From NCBI GenBank assembly GCA_027082955.1, contig JALWTA010000034.1:1-47744 (forward strand): a stretch of DNA of 47,744 nucleotides. The letters run 5' to 3'. Every line of letters starts with the position of its first letter. Position 1 is the stretch's first letter. A model generated the notes under the pieces. The model saw nothing but the letters and a program-made list of their open reading frames with translations, had not been told where the DNA came from and ran no database searches. A program made the translations under genes and the position numbers. This document shows, in pieces, positions 1 through 7,144 of the stretch. Source of the stretch: Sulfurovum sp. (GTDB lineage Bacteria; Campylobacterota; Campylobacteria; Campylobacterales; Sulfurovaceae).

Positions 1-10
1 CAAGTTCCAT
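1..10 (-). CDS. Start of a minus-strand gene cut by the window edge
   Basis: An ATG at 10-8 on the minus strand (first residues M-E-L) has a good Shine-Dalgarno AAGGAG eight bases upstream. It follows the two exported-protein genes on the same strand after an 86-bp gap. Only three codons are inside the window, so the product cannot be named. The start codon lies inside an inverted repeat (7-19 with 62-73), described separately. The start call rests on the ribosome binding site alone. Confidence 0.45.
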
Positions 11-73
11 AAAACAGGCTCCTTTATACAATGTGTGTGGTAACAAATTGTACGTAAATCTGCCTGTTTATGG
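7..73 (-). promoter_or_regulatory. Inverted repeat able to hide the start codon of the edge gene
   Basis: GCCTGTTTATGG (plus strand 62-73) and CCATAAAACAGGC (7-19) are complementary over 12 bp with one bulged A. In the minus-strand transcript the distal arm contains the ATG at 10-8 and the bases between it and the Shine-Dalgarno. Folding would therefore pair the start codon. A role in translational control is inference from this geometry. Confidence 0.4.
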
Positions 74-95
74 GCTTTCGTAGATGGATTTTCCT

Positions 96-791
96 TTAGA
101 ATTTATGTGCGAAAGTTGAGTTACTATAAAACGTAATACTCTTAATAAATGCCTGTGCCCCACCACTGGTATCTTTGGTATTCATTTGAAACCCAAACGC
201 TGTTACCGGCGGGGGTGCTTTGTGAAACTCCTGTCTGTATTTTGCATCTATATCAAAATGTGTCGTCACTGCACCCTTTTTATTTGCCACACAGTAGTAG
301 CGTCCTCCCTTCTTGTAGAGTTTCCCAAGATAACGTTTCCCAACCTGTTCTTTCTCTCCGATAAACGGACCCAAAAACGGAGGTGCGGCATTGATGCCTA
401 GTGGCAGACCGGAGCTTAGTGTTTGTGTACCCAAAGCAATGAGTGCACCAATGGCAAGACGGTTGTTTCCGGCAGCCCAGTTGGCTCCATTTGGGAATTT
501 GTCCACACCCCAGACAATCTTGACAGAGCCGACATTGTCAAGATACCTGCCTTCAGGCAATCTGATCCCAAAAAGCCCGGCTTTTTCTCCAGATGTCCGT
601 ATTACAAGTTTGCCACTTTTAAATTGCATAGAAAGTTCCGGGGCATCTAGCATCATTTTAAACCCTTTAGCCCGAAGCCATGCTTTTGCATCGCCGTCTT
701 TCTGCTTCGTAAAATCCAGCGAGTAAAGTACTTTGCCTCCGCCAAAAGAGAAAACAGCAGTCACAAACAAGAAGAAAAATAACTTTTTCAT
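96..791 (-). CDS. Exported protein of unknown function
   Basis: 231 residues from the ATG at 791, chosen because it overlaps the stop of the upstream gene as ATGA and has a GGAGG ribosome binding site nine bases upstream. The N-terminus (MKKLFFFLFVTAVFSFGGG) is a Lys-rich, hydrophobic signal peptide, so export to the periplasm or envelope is likely. The mature part has no motif I can name. It is rich in Gly and Phe, with a segment around NWAAGNNRLAIGALIALGTQ and a single Cys. Translational coupling with the upstream exported protein suggests related roles. The function is unknown. Confidence 0.7.
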   Translation of the reverse strand: MKKLFFFLFVTAVFSFGGGKVLYSLDFTKQKDGDAKAWLRAKGFKMMLDAPELSMQFKSGKLVIRTSGEKAGLFGIRLPEGRYLDNVGSVKIVWGVDKFPNGANWAAGNNRLAIGALIALGTQTLSSGLPLGINAAPPFLGPFIGEKEQVGKRYLGKLYKKGGRYYCVANKKGAVTTHFDIDAKYRQEFHKAPPPVTAFGFQMNTKDTSGGAQAFIKSITFYSNSTFAHKF

Positions 792-1204
792 TGCCCCTCC
801 TCCCATCTGCATGTACCGTATATTGCAAAACTCTCAAGCGCTTCATTGGTTGCAAGCAGATCCATTTTTTGACTCTTCCTGTCTATTCTCAGTATCCAGT
901 CATATTTAGAGTCCGCATGGGTACCAAAAAAGATAAACGTATTGGCATTTCCGTGTCTACTGACAATATTTTCAACATCCACAACAGCATTGCCTATCTT
1001 GCCTGCAAGGGTTTTCTTTTCAAGATCTATATTGAAATATTGTCTATCTTCTTCATCTATATTCACCACGTCGATACTTTTGCACCCCAGTATGGTACAT
1101 TTGTAAAGTATAGTGGGTTCACACGATATGGTTCTCACTTTGCTCTCCAAAGCATAGGTATGTACTGTCAGCATAAACAAACCGGTCAAAATAGTGCGTA
1201 ACAT
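788..1204 (-). CDS. Small exported protein of unknown function
   Basis: 138 residues with an N-terminal hydrophobic stretch (LRTILTGLFMLTVHTYA) that reads as a signal peptide. The mature part has four Cys (CEP, CTI, CKS and CRW near the end), which could form disulfides in the periplasm. Start at 1204 is supported by AAGGAG six bases upstream, and an A/T-rich TATAAA-like stretch lies further upstream. The stop overlaps the next gene's start by four bases. No known domain recognised. Confidence 0.65.
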   Translation of the reverse strand: MLRTILTGLFMLTVHTYALESKVRTISCEPTILYKCTILGCKSIDVVNIDEEDRQYFNIDLEKKTLAGKIGNAVVDVENIVSRHGNANTFIFFGTHADSKYDWILRIDRKSQKMDLLATNEALESFAIYGTCRWEEGQ

Positions 1205-1508
1205 TTCTTCTCCTTATCTATTAAGGAATCTTTTGGGATACCATTCTTTTATATTATCTTAATTTTCGTCAAAAGTGAAGCCTAAAAAGTGGGGGAAATA
1301 AGCCATTTTTTTATTTTTTTCATACCAAGAGAAGGGTAAATAGGTAAAATGCTTTATTTTGGCTGCTAACGTATTTAAATAGGGTTTTCTATTTTTTACT
1401 ATGTTTCAGAGTGAGAAAGTGAAAATGTAAAGCTTTTTTAATAGTCTTTTGGTTTTATGTAGATTTCACCAAACGGGACAAAGCCATTTGGCAAAGGGTG
1501 CAATAACA
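1205..1508. other. Intergenic region without a recognised gene
   Basis: 304 A/T-rich bases between nrdA (stop at 1509) and the exported-protein pair. The only signals seen are the ribosome binding site of the gene starting at 1204 and an A/T-rich stretch (about 1240-1260) that could hold its promoter. No open reading frame with a credible start, and no strong terminator hairpin, was found. Confidence 0.5.
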
Positions 1509-3878
1509 TTATTGACAGCCGACACACTCCTGACTTCTGTCTTCTACATCATTCGTACTCTCCGGAGACTGTGAACGCAGATAGTAAGTGGACTTGAGTC
1601 CAAACTTCCATGCATTCATATAGATCTCATTCAGATACCGTCCGCTGGCTTTGTCAAGCGTGATGAAAATATTCAGTGACTGTCCCTGATCAAGCCACTT
1701 TTGACGAATGGCACCGGCTTTGATCAACAGGTTCTGGTCAAGGTCGTATGCCGGTGTATAGTACTGCCATGTATCTGGTGAGAGATTTGGCACAACGACA
1801 GGGATGAGTCCTGAGAGATTCTCTTCAAACCACTTGCGCTTGTAGACCGGTTCGATCGCCTGTGTGGTTCCAGTAAGGATAGAGATGGAACTTGTCGGTG
1901 CCACTGCCATGAGGTAGCCGTTTCGCATACCGTCTTTTTTGACCTTCTCACGCAGTCGCTGCCAGTCATGGGTATAGCCAAAGAGTCCGCCTCTGTCAAC
2001 CAGTTTGCAGGCATTTTCGTTTGCCTTATCAATCGGCAAAATCCCTTTTGACCAGTCCGAACCTTCAAAGTTAGGATAGGTACCCTTTTCAAGCGCAAGG
2101 TTGCTGGAGGCTTCTATGGTGTAGTAGGAGAAGGACTCCATCACCTCATCAATCTTTTCAAGATGTTCCGGGCTTCCCCACTCTATTTTGTGCTCTGCCA
2201 GCATCTGTGCTTCCCCCATGACACCCAGACCGATGGAGCGGGACTTCTCGTTGGTCTTCTTGACCTTCGCCAACGGGTAGAAGTTCAGGTCGATCACATT
2301 GTCAAGCATACGCACCGCTACAGGAACGACCCGCTCAAAGTCCTCTTTGGTGTTGATCTTGGAGAGGTTGACAGAGGCAAGGTTACACACGGCTGTATCG
2401 CCATCGATCTTCTCTTTGTCAACAATCCATATCTGTCTGCCGTTGAGGCTGTCAAGCGCTGTCACTTTCTTAGCCGGCTTGGTTACGCCGCTGTCAACTG
2501 TCAACAGCTCATTCTCTTCATACGACTCGGTTGTGCCGTCTTCAAAAACAAAGCGTATTTTGTAGTGGTTGGGGCTTGTGTTCTGGAAGATCTCCGTACA
2601 GAGGTTCGTACTGCGGATGATACCGGCATGCTTGTTGGGGTTGGCACGGTTTGCCGTATCTTTGAAGGTCAGGAACGGGTTTCCTGTCTCAAAATAGGAA
2701 CGAAGAATCTCCTTCCAAAGCCCTTTTGCAGAGATGCGCTCTCTGGTGATTTCATCATCACTGTTCTCAAGTTCTATGTAACGTTTCTCGAACTCCTCAC
2801 CGTACAGTTCTGTCAACTCTTTGACTTCAAACGGGTCAAAGAGTGTCCACATCTCGTCATTGGCGACACGCTCCATGAAAAGGTCGTTGATCCAGAGTGC
2901 AGGGAAAAGGTCGTGTGCACGTCTTCGCTCCTCACCGGAGTTCTTTTTGAGATCGAGGAAATCTTTCACATCCACATGCCACGGCTCAATGTACACAGCA
3001 ATCGCCCCTTTACGGGTACCAAGCTGATCGACCGCAATGGCAACGTCGTTGGCGATCTTAAGGAATGGGACAATACCCCCTGCAGCATGTTTGTGCCCGT
3101 CAATGAAAGAGCCCATGCCCCTTACCTGTGTCCAGTCCCAGCCGATACCGCCGCCAAATTTGCTCAGTAACGCCATCTCTTTGTAGCCGTCAAAGATCCC
3201 TTCAATGTTGTCAGGCGTAGAACCGATGTAGCAGGAGCTAAGCTGGTGTCTTGGAGTACGTGCATTGGAGAGTGTCGGTGTTGCCGCCATCACTTCAAAC
3301 TTGCTCAAGATGTCATAGAACTTCTTCGCCCATGTCTGACAGTCAAACTCGTTTTGCGCAAGGAACATCGCCACCGCCATAAAGAGCTGCTGCGGCAGTT
3401 CTATCGGCACGCCCTGTCTGTCTTTGATAAGATAGCGGTCATAGAGCGTACGGATACCAAGGTAGGTAAACTGAAGATCACGCTCAGGTTTGATATAGTC
3501 ATTGAGGTCATCGAGGTCATACTTGTCCTTAAGTCCCAGTACGATACGCCCCTCTTTCTCCCCTCTTTCAAAGTACTCTCTGAGGTGGTTGTAGCCTGTA
3601 AATCCGGTGACTTTATGATAGAGATCGTACAGGAAAAGACGCGCAGCGACAAATGTCCAGTTTGGACGGTCAATGTCAATCTTGTCAACCGCTGTCTTGA
3701 TAAGGGTTGTCTGGATCTCCTCAGAGGTGATCATGTCACGAAACTGCAGTTTTGCATCGACCTCCAGCTCGCTCTGGCTGACCCCTGCAAGCCCCTCTAC
3801 CGCTGCTGAGGTGTACTTTTGGATCTTGGTAACATCCAAGGTCTCTACTCTACCGTTTCTCTTTACAACTCGAATCAT
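1509..3878 (-). CDS. nrdA: Ribonucleoside-diphosphate reductase, alpha subunit
   Basis: 789 residues. It reduces ribonucleoside diphosphates to deoxyribonucleotides and needs a radical-generating beta subunit (NrdB), which is not in this window. An ATP-cone-like region fills roughly residues 1-90. Catalytic residues visible are C216 (SSCYIGS), N425-C427-E429 (NLCTE) and C498 (AVCNLASVN). The C-terminal CVGC pair (785-788) is the thioredoxin-reducible shuttle. About 50 extra residues lie between NLCTE and CNLAS compared with the E. coli enzyme, an insert I associate with Campylobacterota NrdA. The start at 3878 is chosen for its AGGAGT ribosome binding site; a frame start 11 codons upstream lacks one. 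Confidence 0.96.
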   Translation of the reverse strand: MIRVVKRNGRVETLDVTKIQKYTSAAVEGLAGVSQSELEVDAKLQFRDMITSEEIQTTLIKTAVDKIDIDRPNWTFVAARLFLYDLYHKVTGFTGYNHLREYFERGEKEGRIVLGLKDKYDLDDLNDYIKPERDLQFTYLGIRTLYDRYLIKDRQGVPIELPQQLFMAVAMFLAQNEFDCQTWAKKFYDILSKFEVMAATPTLSNARTPRHQLSSCYIGSTPDNIEGIFDGYKEMALLSKFGGGIGWDWTQVRGMGSFIDGHKHAAGGIVPFLKIANDVAIAVDQLGTRKGAIAVYIEPWHVDVKDFLDLKKNSGEERRRAHDLFPALWINDLFMERVANDEMWTLFDPFEVKELTELYGEEFEKRYIELENSDDEITRERISAKGLWKEILRSYFETGNPFLTFKDTANRANPNKHAGIIRSTNLCTEIFQNTSPNHYKIRFVFEDGTTESYEENELLTVDSGVTKPAKKVTALDSLNGRQIWIVDKEKIDGDTAVCNLASVNLSKINTKEDFERVVPVAVRMLDNVIDLNFYPLAKVKKTNEKSRSIGLGVMGEAQMLAEHKIEWGSPEHLEKIDEVMESFSYYTIEASSNLALEKGTYPNFEGSDWSKGILPIDKANENACKLVDRGGLFGYTHDWQRLREKVKKDGMRNGYLMAVAPTSSISILTGTTQAIEPVYKRKWFEENLSGLIPVVVPNLSPDTWQYYTPAYDLDQNLLIKAGAIRQKWLDQGQSLNIFITLDKASGRYLNEIYMNAWKFGLKSTYYLRSQSPESTNDVEDRSQECVGCQ

Positions 3879-4090
3879 ACATACTCCTGAATTATCGGCA
3901 AAAAACAACATGCCAGTGACATTTGCATACCCACTTTTTAAGGGTAAAAGATTACCCGATTTTACTCAAATTATTGTTAAGTGTGTTTGAAATTCTGTAT
4001 CATTTTTCAACAATATTTTTATAAGAAAACGTGATATTTTTGCAAGCGCAGTGCTGCAGGGCATTTGCAAAAATATAAGCAGATTTTTTA

Positions 4091-4139
4091 GTGATGAGCG
4101 TTTAGCGTTGAGTGCTAAGGGTTAAGGATTAAGTACTAA
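4091..4139. repeat. Degenerate heptanucleotide array (7 units)
   Basis: Seven consecutive 7-mers in register: gtgatga, gcgttta, gcgttga, gtgctaa, gggttaa, ggattaa, gtactaa. Looser 7-mers may continue to about 4167. Each unit mostly begins with G and ends with A. The array lies upstream of nrdA and directly before the palindromic repeats downstream of purB. Similar arrays at 6854, 44352 and 47598 show this is a recurring repeat class. Confidence 0.6.
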
Positions 4140-4180
4140 GGGTATGATTAGGGACGTAGGGTTATAGATTATCTCCAAAG

Positions 4181-4507
4181 CCAAATAGGCGGAGTGCGCT
4201 GTAGATTTGAGGGTTGTGCCGAAGGAGCTTACGAGCAGTAAGTGACCGAGCACATCTCCCTCAAAGATGCAGTGCAATCATACACCAAAACCAAATAGGT
4301 GGAGTGTGCCGCAGATTTGGAGGTTGTACCGAAGGAGCTTGCTACAAGCAAGTAACTGAGCGTACCCCTCCAAAGATGCGGTGCAATCTTGCAATAAGAC
4401 CAAATAGGCGGAGTGTGCCGCAGATTTGGAGGTTGCACTGAGGGAGCTTACTAAAAGTAAGTGACCGAACGTGCTCCTCCGAAGATGCGGTGCAATCCGC
4501 CTATTTG
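4181..4507. repeat. Three tandem ~110-bp imperfect palindromes downstream of purB
   Basis: Units begin at 4181, 4291 and 4400 with CCAAATAGG and have periods of 110 and 109 bp. Each unit folds into a long hairpin with a 3-5 nt loop: 4233-4237, 4344-4346 and 4453-4455. Pairs change together between copies. TTTGAGGG with CCCTCAAA in unit 1 becomes TTTGGAGG with CCTCCAAA in unit 2. GTGC/GCAC becomes GTAC/GTAC and then GCAC/GTGC. The outer stem CAAATAGGCGGA (4401-4412) pairs perfectly with 4496-4507, which contains the purB stop codon. The arrangement resembles ERIC-type intergenic palindromes but the sequence is not one I know. Confidence 0.85.
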
Positions 4508-5829
4508 AAGACGCGATCGAAGATTTTGTCTACGTTTTTAGTGTAATAGTCGTAGTTAAAACACTCCCTGATCTGCTCTTCGCTTAGCTTCTCTCTGAGC
4601 TCTTTGTCTTCGAGCAGATACTGCAGGTAGAGCGATTCGCCTTTTTCATTGAGGGTTGGTTTGCCCTGCTGGATCTCTTCCCATACTTTCATGGCGTTGC
4701 GCTGTACGATCTTGTAGGCATCTTCACGGCTGACACCTGCTTTTGGCAGTTCGAGCAGGACACGCTGGGAGAAGACCAGTCCACCGGTGAGGTTGAGGTT
4801 TTTCATCATATTTTCAGGCATGACGGTCATGTTGGCGATGACACCGTTCATACGGTGGAGCATAAAGTCTGTGGTAATGAAAGAATCCGGTAGCCAGAAG
4901 CGTTCCGTGGAAGAGTGGGAGATGTCACGCTCATGCCAGAGGGCGACATTTTCCATCGCAGGGGTTGCGTAGGCTCTGATAATACGTGCGAGTCCTGTGA
5001 TGTTTTCTGTGAGGATCGGGTTACGCTTGTGCGGCATAGCAGAAGAGCCCTTCTGTCCTTTGGCGAAATACTCCTCTACCTCATAGACCTCTGTACGCTG
5101 CCAGTGGCGTACCTGTACAGCGAACTTCTCTACCGAAGATGCCAACAGTGCCAGTGCGGAAGCAAGACGTGCATAGCGGTCACGCTGGATGACCTGATTG
5201 GAGACGGGTGCGGGCTTGAGTCCGAGCTCCTCCATCGCATACTCTTCAAGCTCAAGCGGGGCATGCGCGAAGTTACCCATCGCACCACTGATCTGCCCTA
5301 CTCTGATGACTTCCATCGTCTCTTCGAGATTCTTGAGATGTCTTGCCATCTCATCATACCAAACTGCTAGCACCAAACCGAAGGTAATGGGCTCACCGTG
5401 AATCCCATGGCTGCGTCCGACCATGAGTGTCTTTTTGTGTTCAAAGGCTCTTTTTTTGATCGACTCCATCATCATTTTGACATCTTCGATGATGATCTTA
5501 AGCGAGCGTACCATCTGCAGTGCAACAGCGGTATCGACTGTATCGGAACTGGTCATCCCGTAGTGGAACCAGCGGCTCTCCTCTCCCAGCGTCTCGGAGA
5601 CCGATGTGGTAAAGGCGATCAGGTCGTGACGCGTGACCGCTTCGATCTCATCGATACGTTCTACCGAGAAGCCCGCATTCTCTACGATCTTTTTGGCATC
5701 CTCATCGGGAATGAGCCCCAGCTTGTTCCATGCTTTGACAACTGCCAATTCAACATCCAGCCATGCCTGATACTTCGCCTGCATAGTCCAGTTGTCTGCC
5801 ATCTCTTTACGTGAATAACGTTCTACCAT
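4501..5829 (-). CDS. purB: Adenylosuccinate lyase
   Basis: 442 residues. It catalyses two steps of purine synthesis: release of fumarate from SAICAR and from adenylosuccinate. The fumarase/aspartase signature is at 262-271 (SSAMPHKRNP). The TSSDTVDTA stretch (93-101) and the H141 region (GRSHGIHGEP) match the family's active-site blocks. The length is typical. The last codons and the TAG stop lie inside the outer arm of the adjacent palindromic repeat, so the end of the mRNA would fold into that hairpin. It is the only purine gene in its neighbourhood; purM is 14 kb away. Confidence 0.96.
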   Translation of the reverse strand: MVERYSRKEMADNWTMQAKYQAWLDVELAVVKAWNKLGLIPDEDAKKIVENAGFSVERIDEIEAVTRHDLIAFTTSVSETLGEESRWFHYGMTSSDTVDTAVALQMVRSLKIIIEDVKMMMESIKKRAFEHKKTLMVGRSHGIHGEPITFGLVLAVWYDEMARHLKNLEETMEVIRVGQISGAMGNFAHAPLELEEYAMEELGLKPAPVSNQVIQRDRYARLASALALLASSVEKFAVQVRHWQRTEVYEVEEYFAKGQKGSSAMPHKRNPILTENITGLARIIRAYATPAMENVALWHERDISHSSTERFWLPDSFITTDFMLHRMNGVIANMTVMPENMMKNLNLTGGLVFSQRVLLELPKAGVSREDAYKIVQRNAMKVWEEIQQGKPTLNEKGESLYLQYLLEDKELREKLSEEQIRECFNYDYYTKNVDKIFDRVFK

Positions 5830-5924
5830 ACTAACCCTTTAGAGGGTACCTCAAATAACCGTAGGCACCCTTTATAAATTTTTGATAGTATTCTATCTAA
5901 ATAGCTGTTACAAAGAGGTAAGAG

Positions 5925-6869
5925 ATGCCGTTCGTCAAAGAGAAGTTTCACGTGAAACAAACCATGCCTGCCTTTCTGTTTGTCATGCGTACGTTCAACC
6001 TGACGCAAGGACAGGCACAGCGTCTTGTCTGCAAAGGACGTCTGCTCATTGACGGAGCGTCCATCTACAATCCCGGCACAAAGTTACAGCCCGGAGAAGT
6101 AGAGGTTGTCCATTTTAAGCCTTCCGGAACCGGTGTAAAACCCCTCTTCCAAAACAAGGACTTCATGGTATTTGAGAAACCCTCAGGCGTACTCGTACAC
6201 CCCAACAAGATGGAAACCCCCTACTCCATGCTTGATGAGATTCGTGCTCTGCATGGGGAGAATGCCAATGCCACACACCGCATCGATATGGAGACGTCAG
6301 GATTGCTGCTTGCAAGCAAACACAAAAAAGCGGAACACTATTTGAAGAATGCATTTGAGCGGAAGATCATACAAAAGAGCTATCTTGCATGGGTAGACGG
6401 AAAGCTTGCAGAGCCCTTTTCTGTAAGCAAGCCTATCAAGATCAACGATGACTATTCGGAGTGTAAGCATAAGGTGTTTATTGACGATGAAGGCAAGTCT
6501 GCGCACACAGACTTCACCCCTCTGCATTACGATACCAAGCTCGATGCCACACTGGTTGCATGTTACCCTCTTACAGGCAGAACCCACCAGATCAGAGTCC
6601 ATTTGTTTCACGTGAAACACCCTATTTTGGGTGACCCCATTTACGGTACCACATTCCAGAGTGCCAATCATTACCTAGAAGATACCCTCACCCCGCAACA
6701 ACGCCTTGAACAAACAGGTGCCACACGGCTGATGCTTCATGCGCAGACTCTGAAATTTCCTTATGGGGCAACCTATTTTATTGAAAGCAAAGTAGATTTT
6801 GCAGGGATGAAAGAGGAGATTTGTCCGAAAGAAAAGCGAAAATTTAATGAGGGAATAGGTGATAGGTAG
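5925..6869 (+). CDS. RluA-family pseudouridine synthase
   Basis: 314 residues. It isomerises specific uridines to pseudouridine in rRNA or tRNA. An S4-like N-terminal segment (about 20-65) precedes the catalytic domain. The motif HRIDMETSG (118-126) carries catalytic D121, and LTGRTHQIRVH (216-226) is the second family block. The start has an AGAGG ribosome binding site. Two parS sequences are read as the tetrapeptide FHVK, at residues 8-11 and 228-231. The C-terminus EGIGDR and the stop are encoded by a heptamer array that runs into the gene. Which RNA position it modifies cannot be read from sequence. Confidence 0.9.
   Translation: MPFVKEKFHVKQTMPAFLFVMRTFNLTQGQAQRLVCKGRLLIDGASIYNPGTKLQPGEVEVVHFKPSGTGVKPLFQNKDFMVFEKPSGVLVHPNKMETPYSMLDEIRALHGENANATHRIDMETSGLLLASKHKKAEHYLKNAFERKIIQKSYLAWVDGKLAEPFSVSKPIKINDDYSECKHKVFIDDEGKSAHTDFTPLHYDTKLDATLVACYPLTGRTHQIRVHLFHVKHPILGDPIYGTTFQSANHYLEDTLTPQQRLEQTGATRLMLHAQTLKFPYGATYFIESKVDFAGMKEEICPKEKRKFNEGIGDR
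5944..5959. promoter_or_regulatory. parS site 1 (ParB binding), one mismatch
   Basis: AGTTTCACGTGAAACA matches the widely conserved bacterial parS palindrome TGTTTCACGTGAAACA at 15 of 16 positions, and the 14-bp core is a perfect palindrome. It lies inside the 5' end of the RluA-type gene. parA and parB are not in the window. Confidence 0.8.
6604..6619. promoter_or_regulatory. parS site 2 (ParB binding), perfect
   Basis: TGTTTCACGTGAAACA matches the parS consensus at all 16 positions. It lies inside the RluA-type gene, 660 bp from site 1, and is read as F-H-V-K. ParB loading here would mark the origin region for segregation. Confidence 0.9.
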
Positions 6870-6895
6870 CAAGTAGTAGGTTGTAGGGATGAAGG
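6854..6895. repeat. Degenerate heptanucleotide array overlapping a gene end
   Basis: Six 7-mers in register: aataggt, gataggt, agcaagt, agtaggt, tgtaggg, atgaagg. The first two overlap the final codons of the pseudouridine synthase, and its TAG stop (6867-6869) falls across units 2 and 3. Confidence 0.6.
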
Positions 6896-6913
6896 ATTTG
6901 TATATTCATTATT

Positions 6914-6922
6914 GGGGGGGGG
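6914..6922. repeat. Homopolymeric G9 tract
   Basis: Nine consecutive G between two convergent genes. G tracts of this length are slippage-prone and underlie phase variation in Campylobacter. Here the tract is not in a reading frame or an evident promoter. Confidence 0.7.
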
Positions 6923-6932
6923 ATTGGTTCGC

Positions 6933-7027
6933 GTAGGGTGCGTAGTCACGCACCTTCAAACCGTTGATCGAAAATACACATTACTATTACAACCAGATGA
7001 TTGAAAGGTGCGTGATTACGCACCCTA
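6933..7027. repeat. Inverted pair of REP-like hairpins (BIME-like)
   Basis: The left arm 6933-6959 and right arm 7001-7027 are inverted copies with two differences (one substitution, one extra A). Each arm is itself a hairpin headed by GTAG: GGTGCGT, a 4-base loop, then ACGCACC. A GTAG tetranucleotide before a small palindrome is the hallmark of REP elements mobilised by RAYT (IS200-like) transposases. The 41-bp centre encodes nothing evident and no transposase gene is in the window. Confidence 0.75.
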
Positions 7028-7038
7028 CTCCCTGCTCC

Positions 7039-7143
7039 TTATTCCCTATCGTCATCTCGGTTTGCATCATAGATGAACCACCCGCCACCGACACCGACTA
7101 CCAATACAATAAAGACCAACAACGCAATCTGTACATCAGGCAT
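7039..7143 (-). CDS. 34-residue single-pass membrane protein
   Basis: The frame from the ATG at 7143 reads MPDVQIALLVFIVLVVGVGG followed by GWFIYDANRDDDRE and a TAA stop. Residues 5-25 form one hydrophobic span with a Gly-rich VGVGGGW end. The acidic/basic tail would follow. AAAGGAG lies nine bases upstream, inside the last codons of rlmN, and the ATG is one base after the rlmN stop, so coupled translation is likely. It is too short for ordinary gene calling. Function unknown. Confidence 0.7.
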   Translation of the reverse strand: MPDVQIALLVFIVLVVGVGGGWFIYDANRDDDRE

Positions 7144-7144
7144 A

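Noticed and set aside
1440-1508. Terminator downstream of nrdA
   Set aside because: Only a weak and interrupted stem around 1468-1500 could be drawn, without a convincing T run on the nrdA strand.
2163-3170. 335-codon open frame on the plus strand
   Set aside because: It is the mirror of nrdA, whose sense frame has all catalytic residues; Cys/Val/Leu-rich composition is typical of an antisense shadow.
4181-4507. CRISPR-like array
   Set aside because: The units are directly adjacent ~110-bp palindromes with no spacers, and there are no cas genes.
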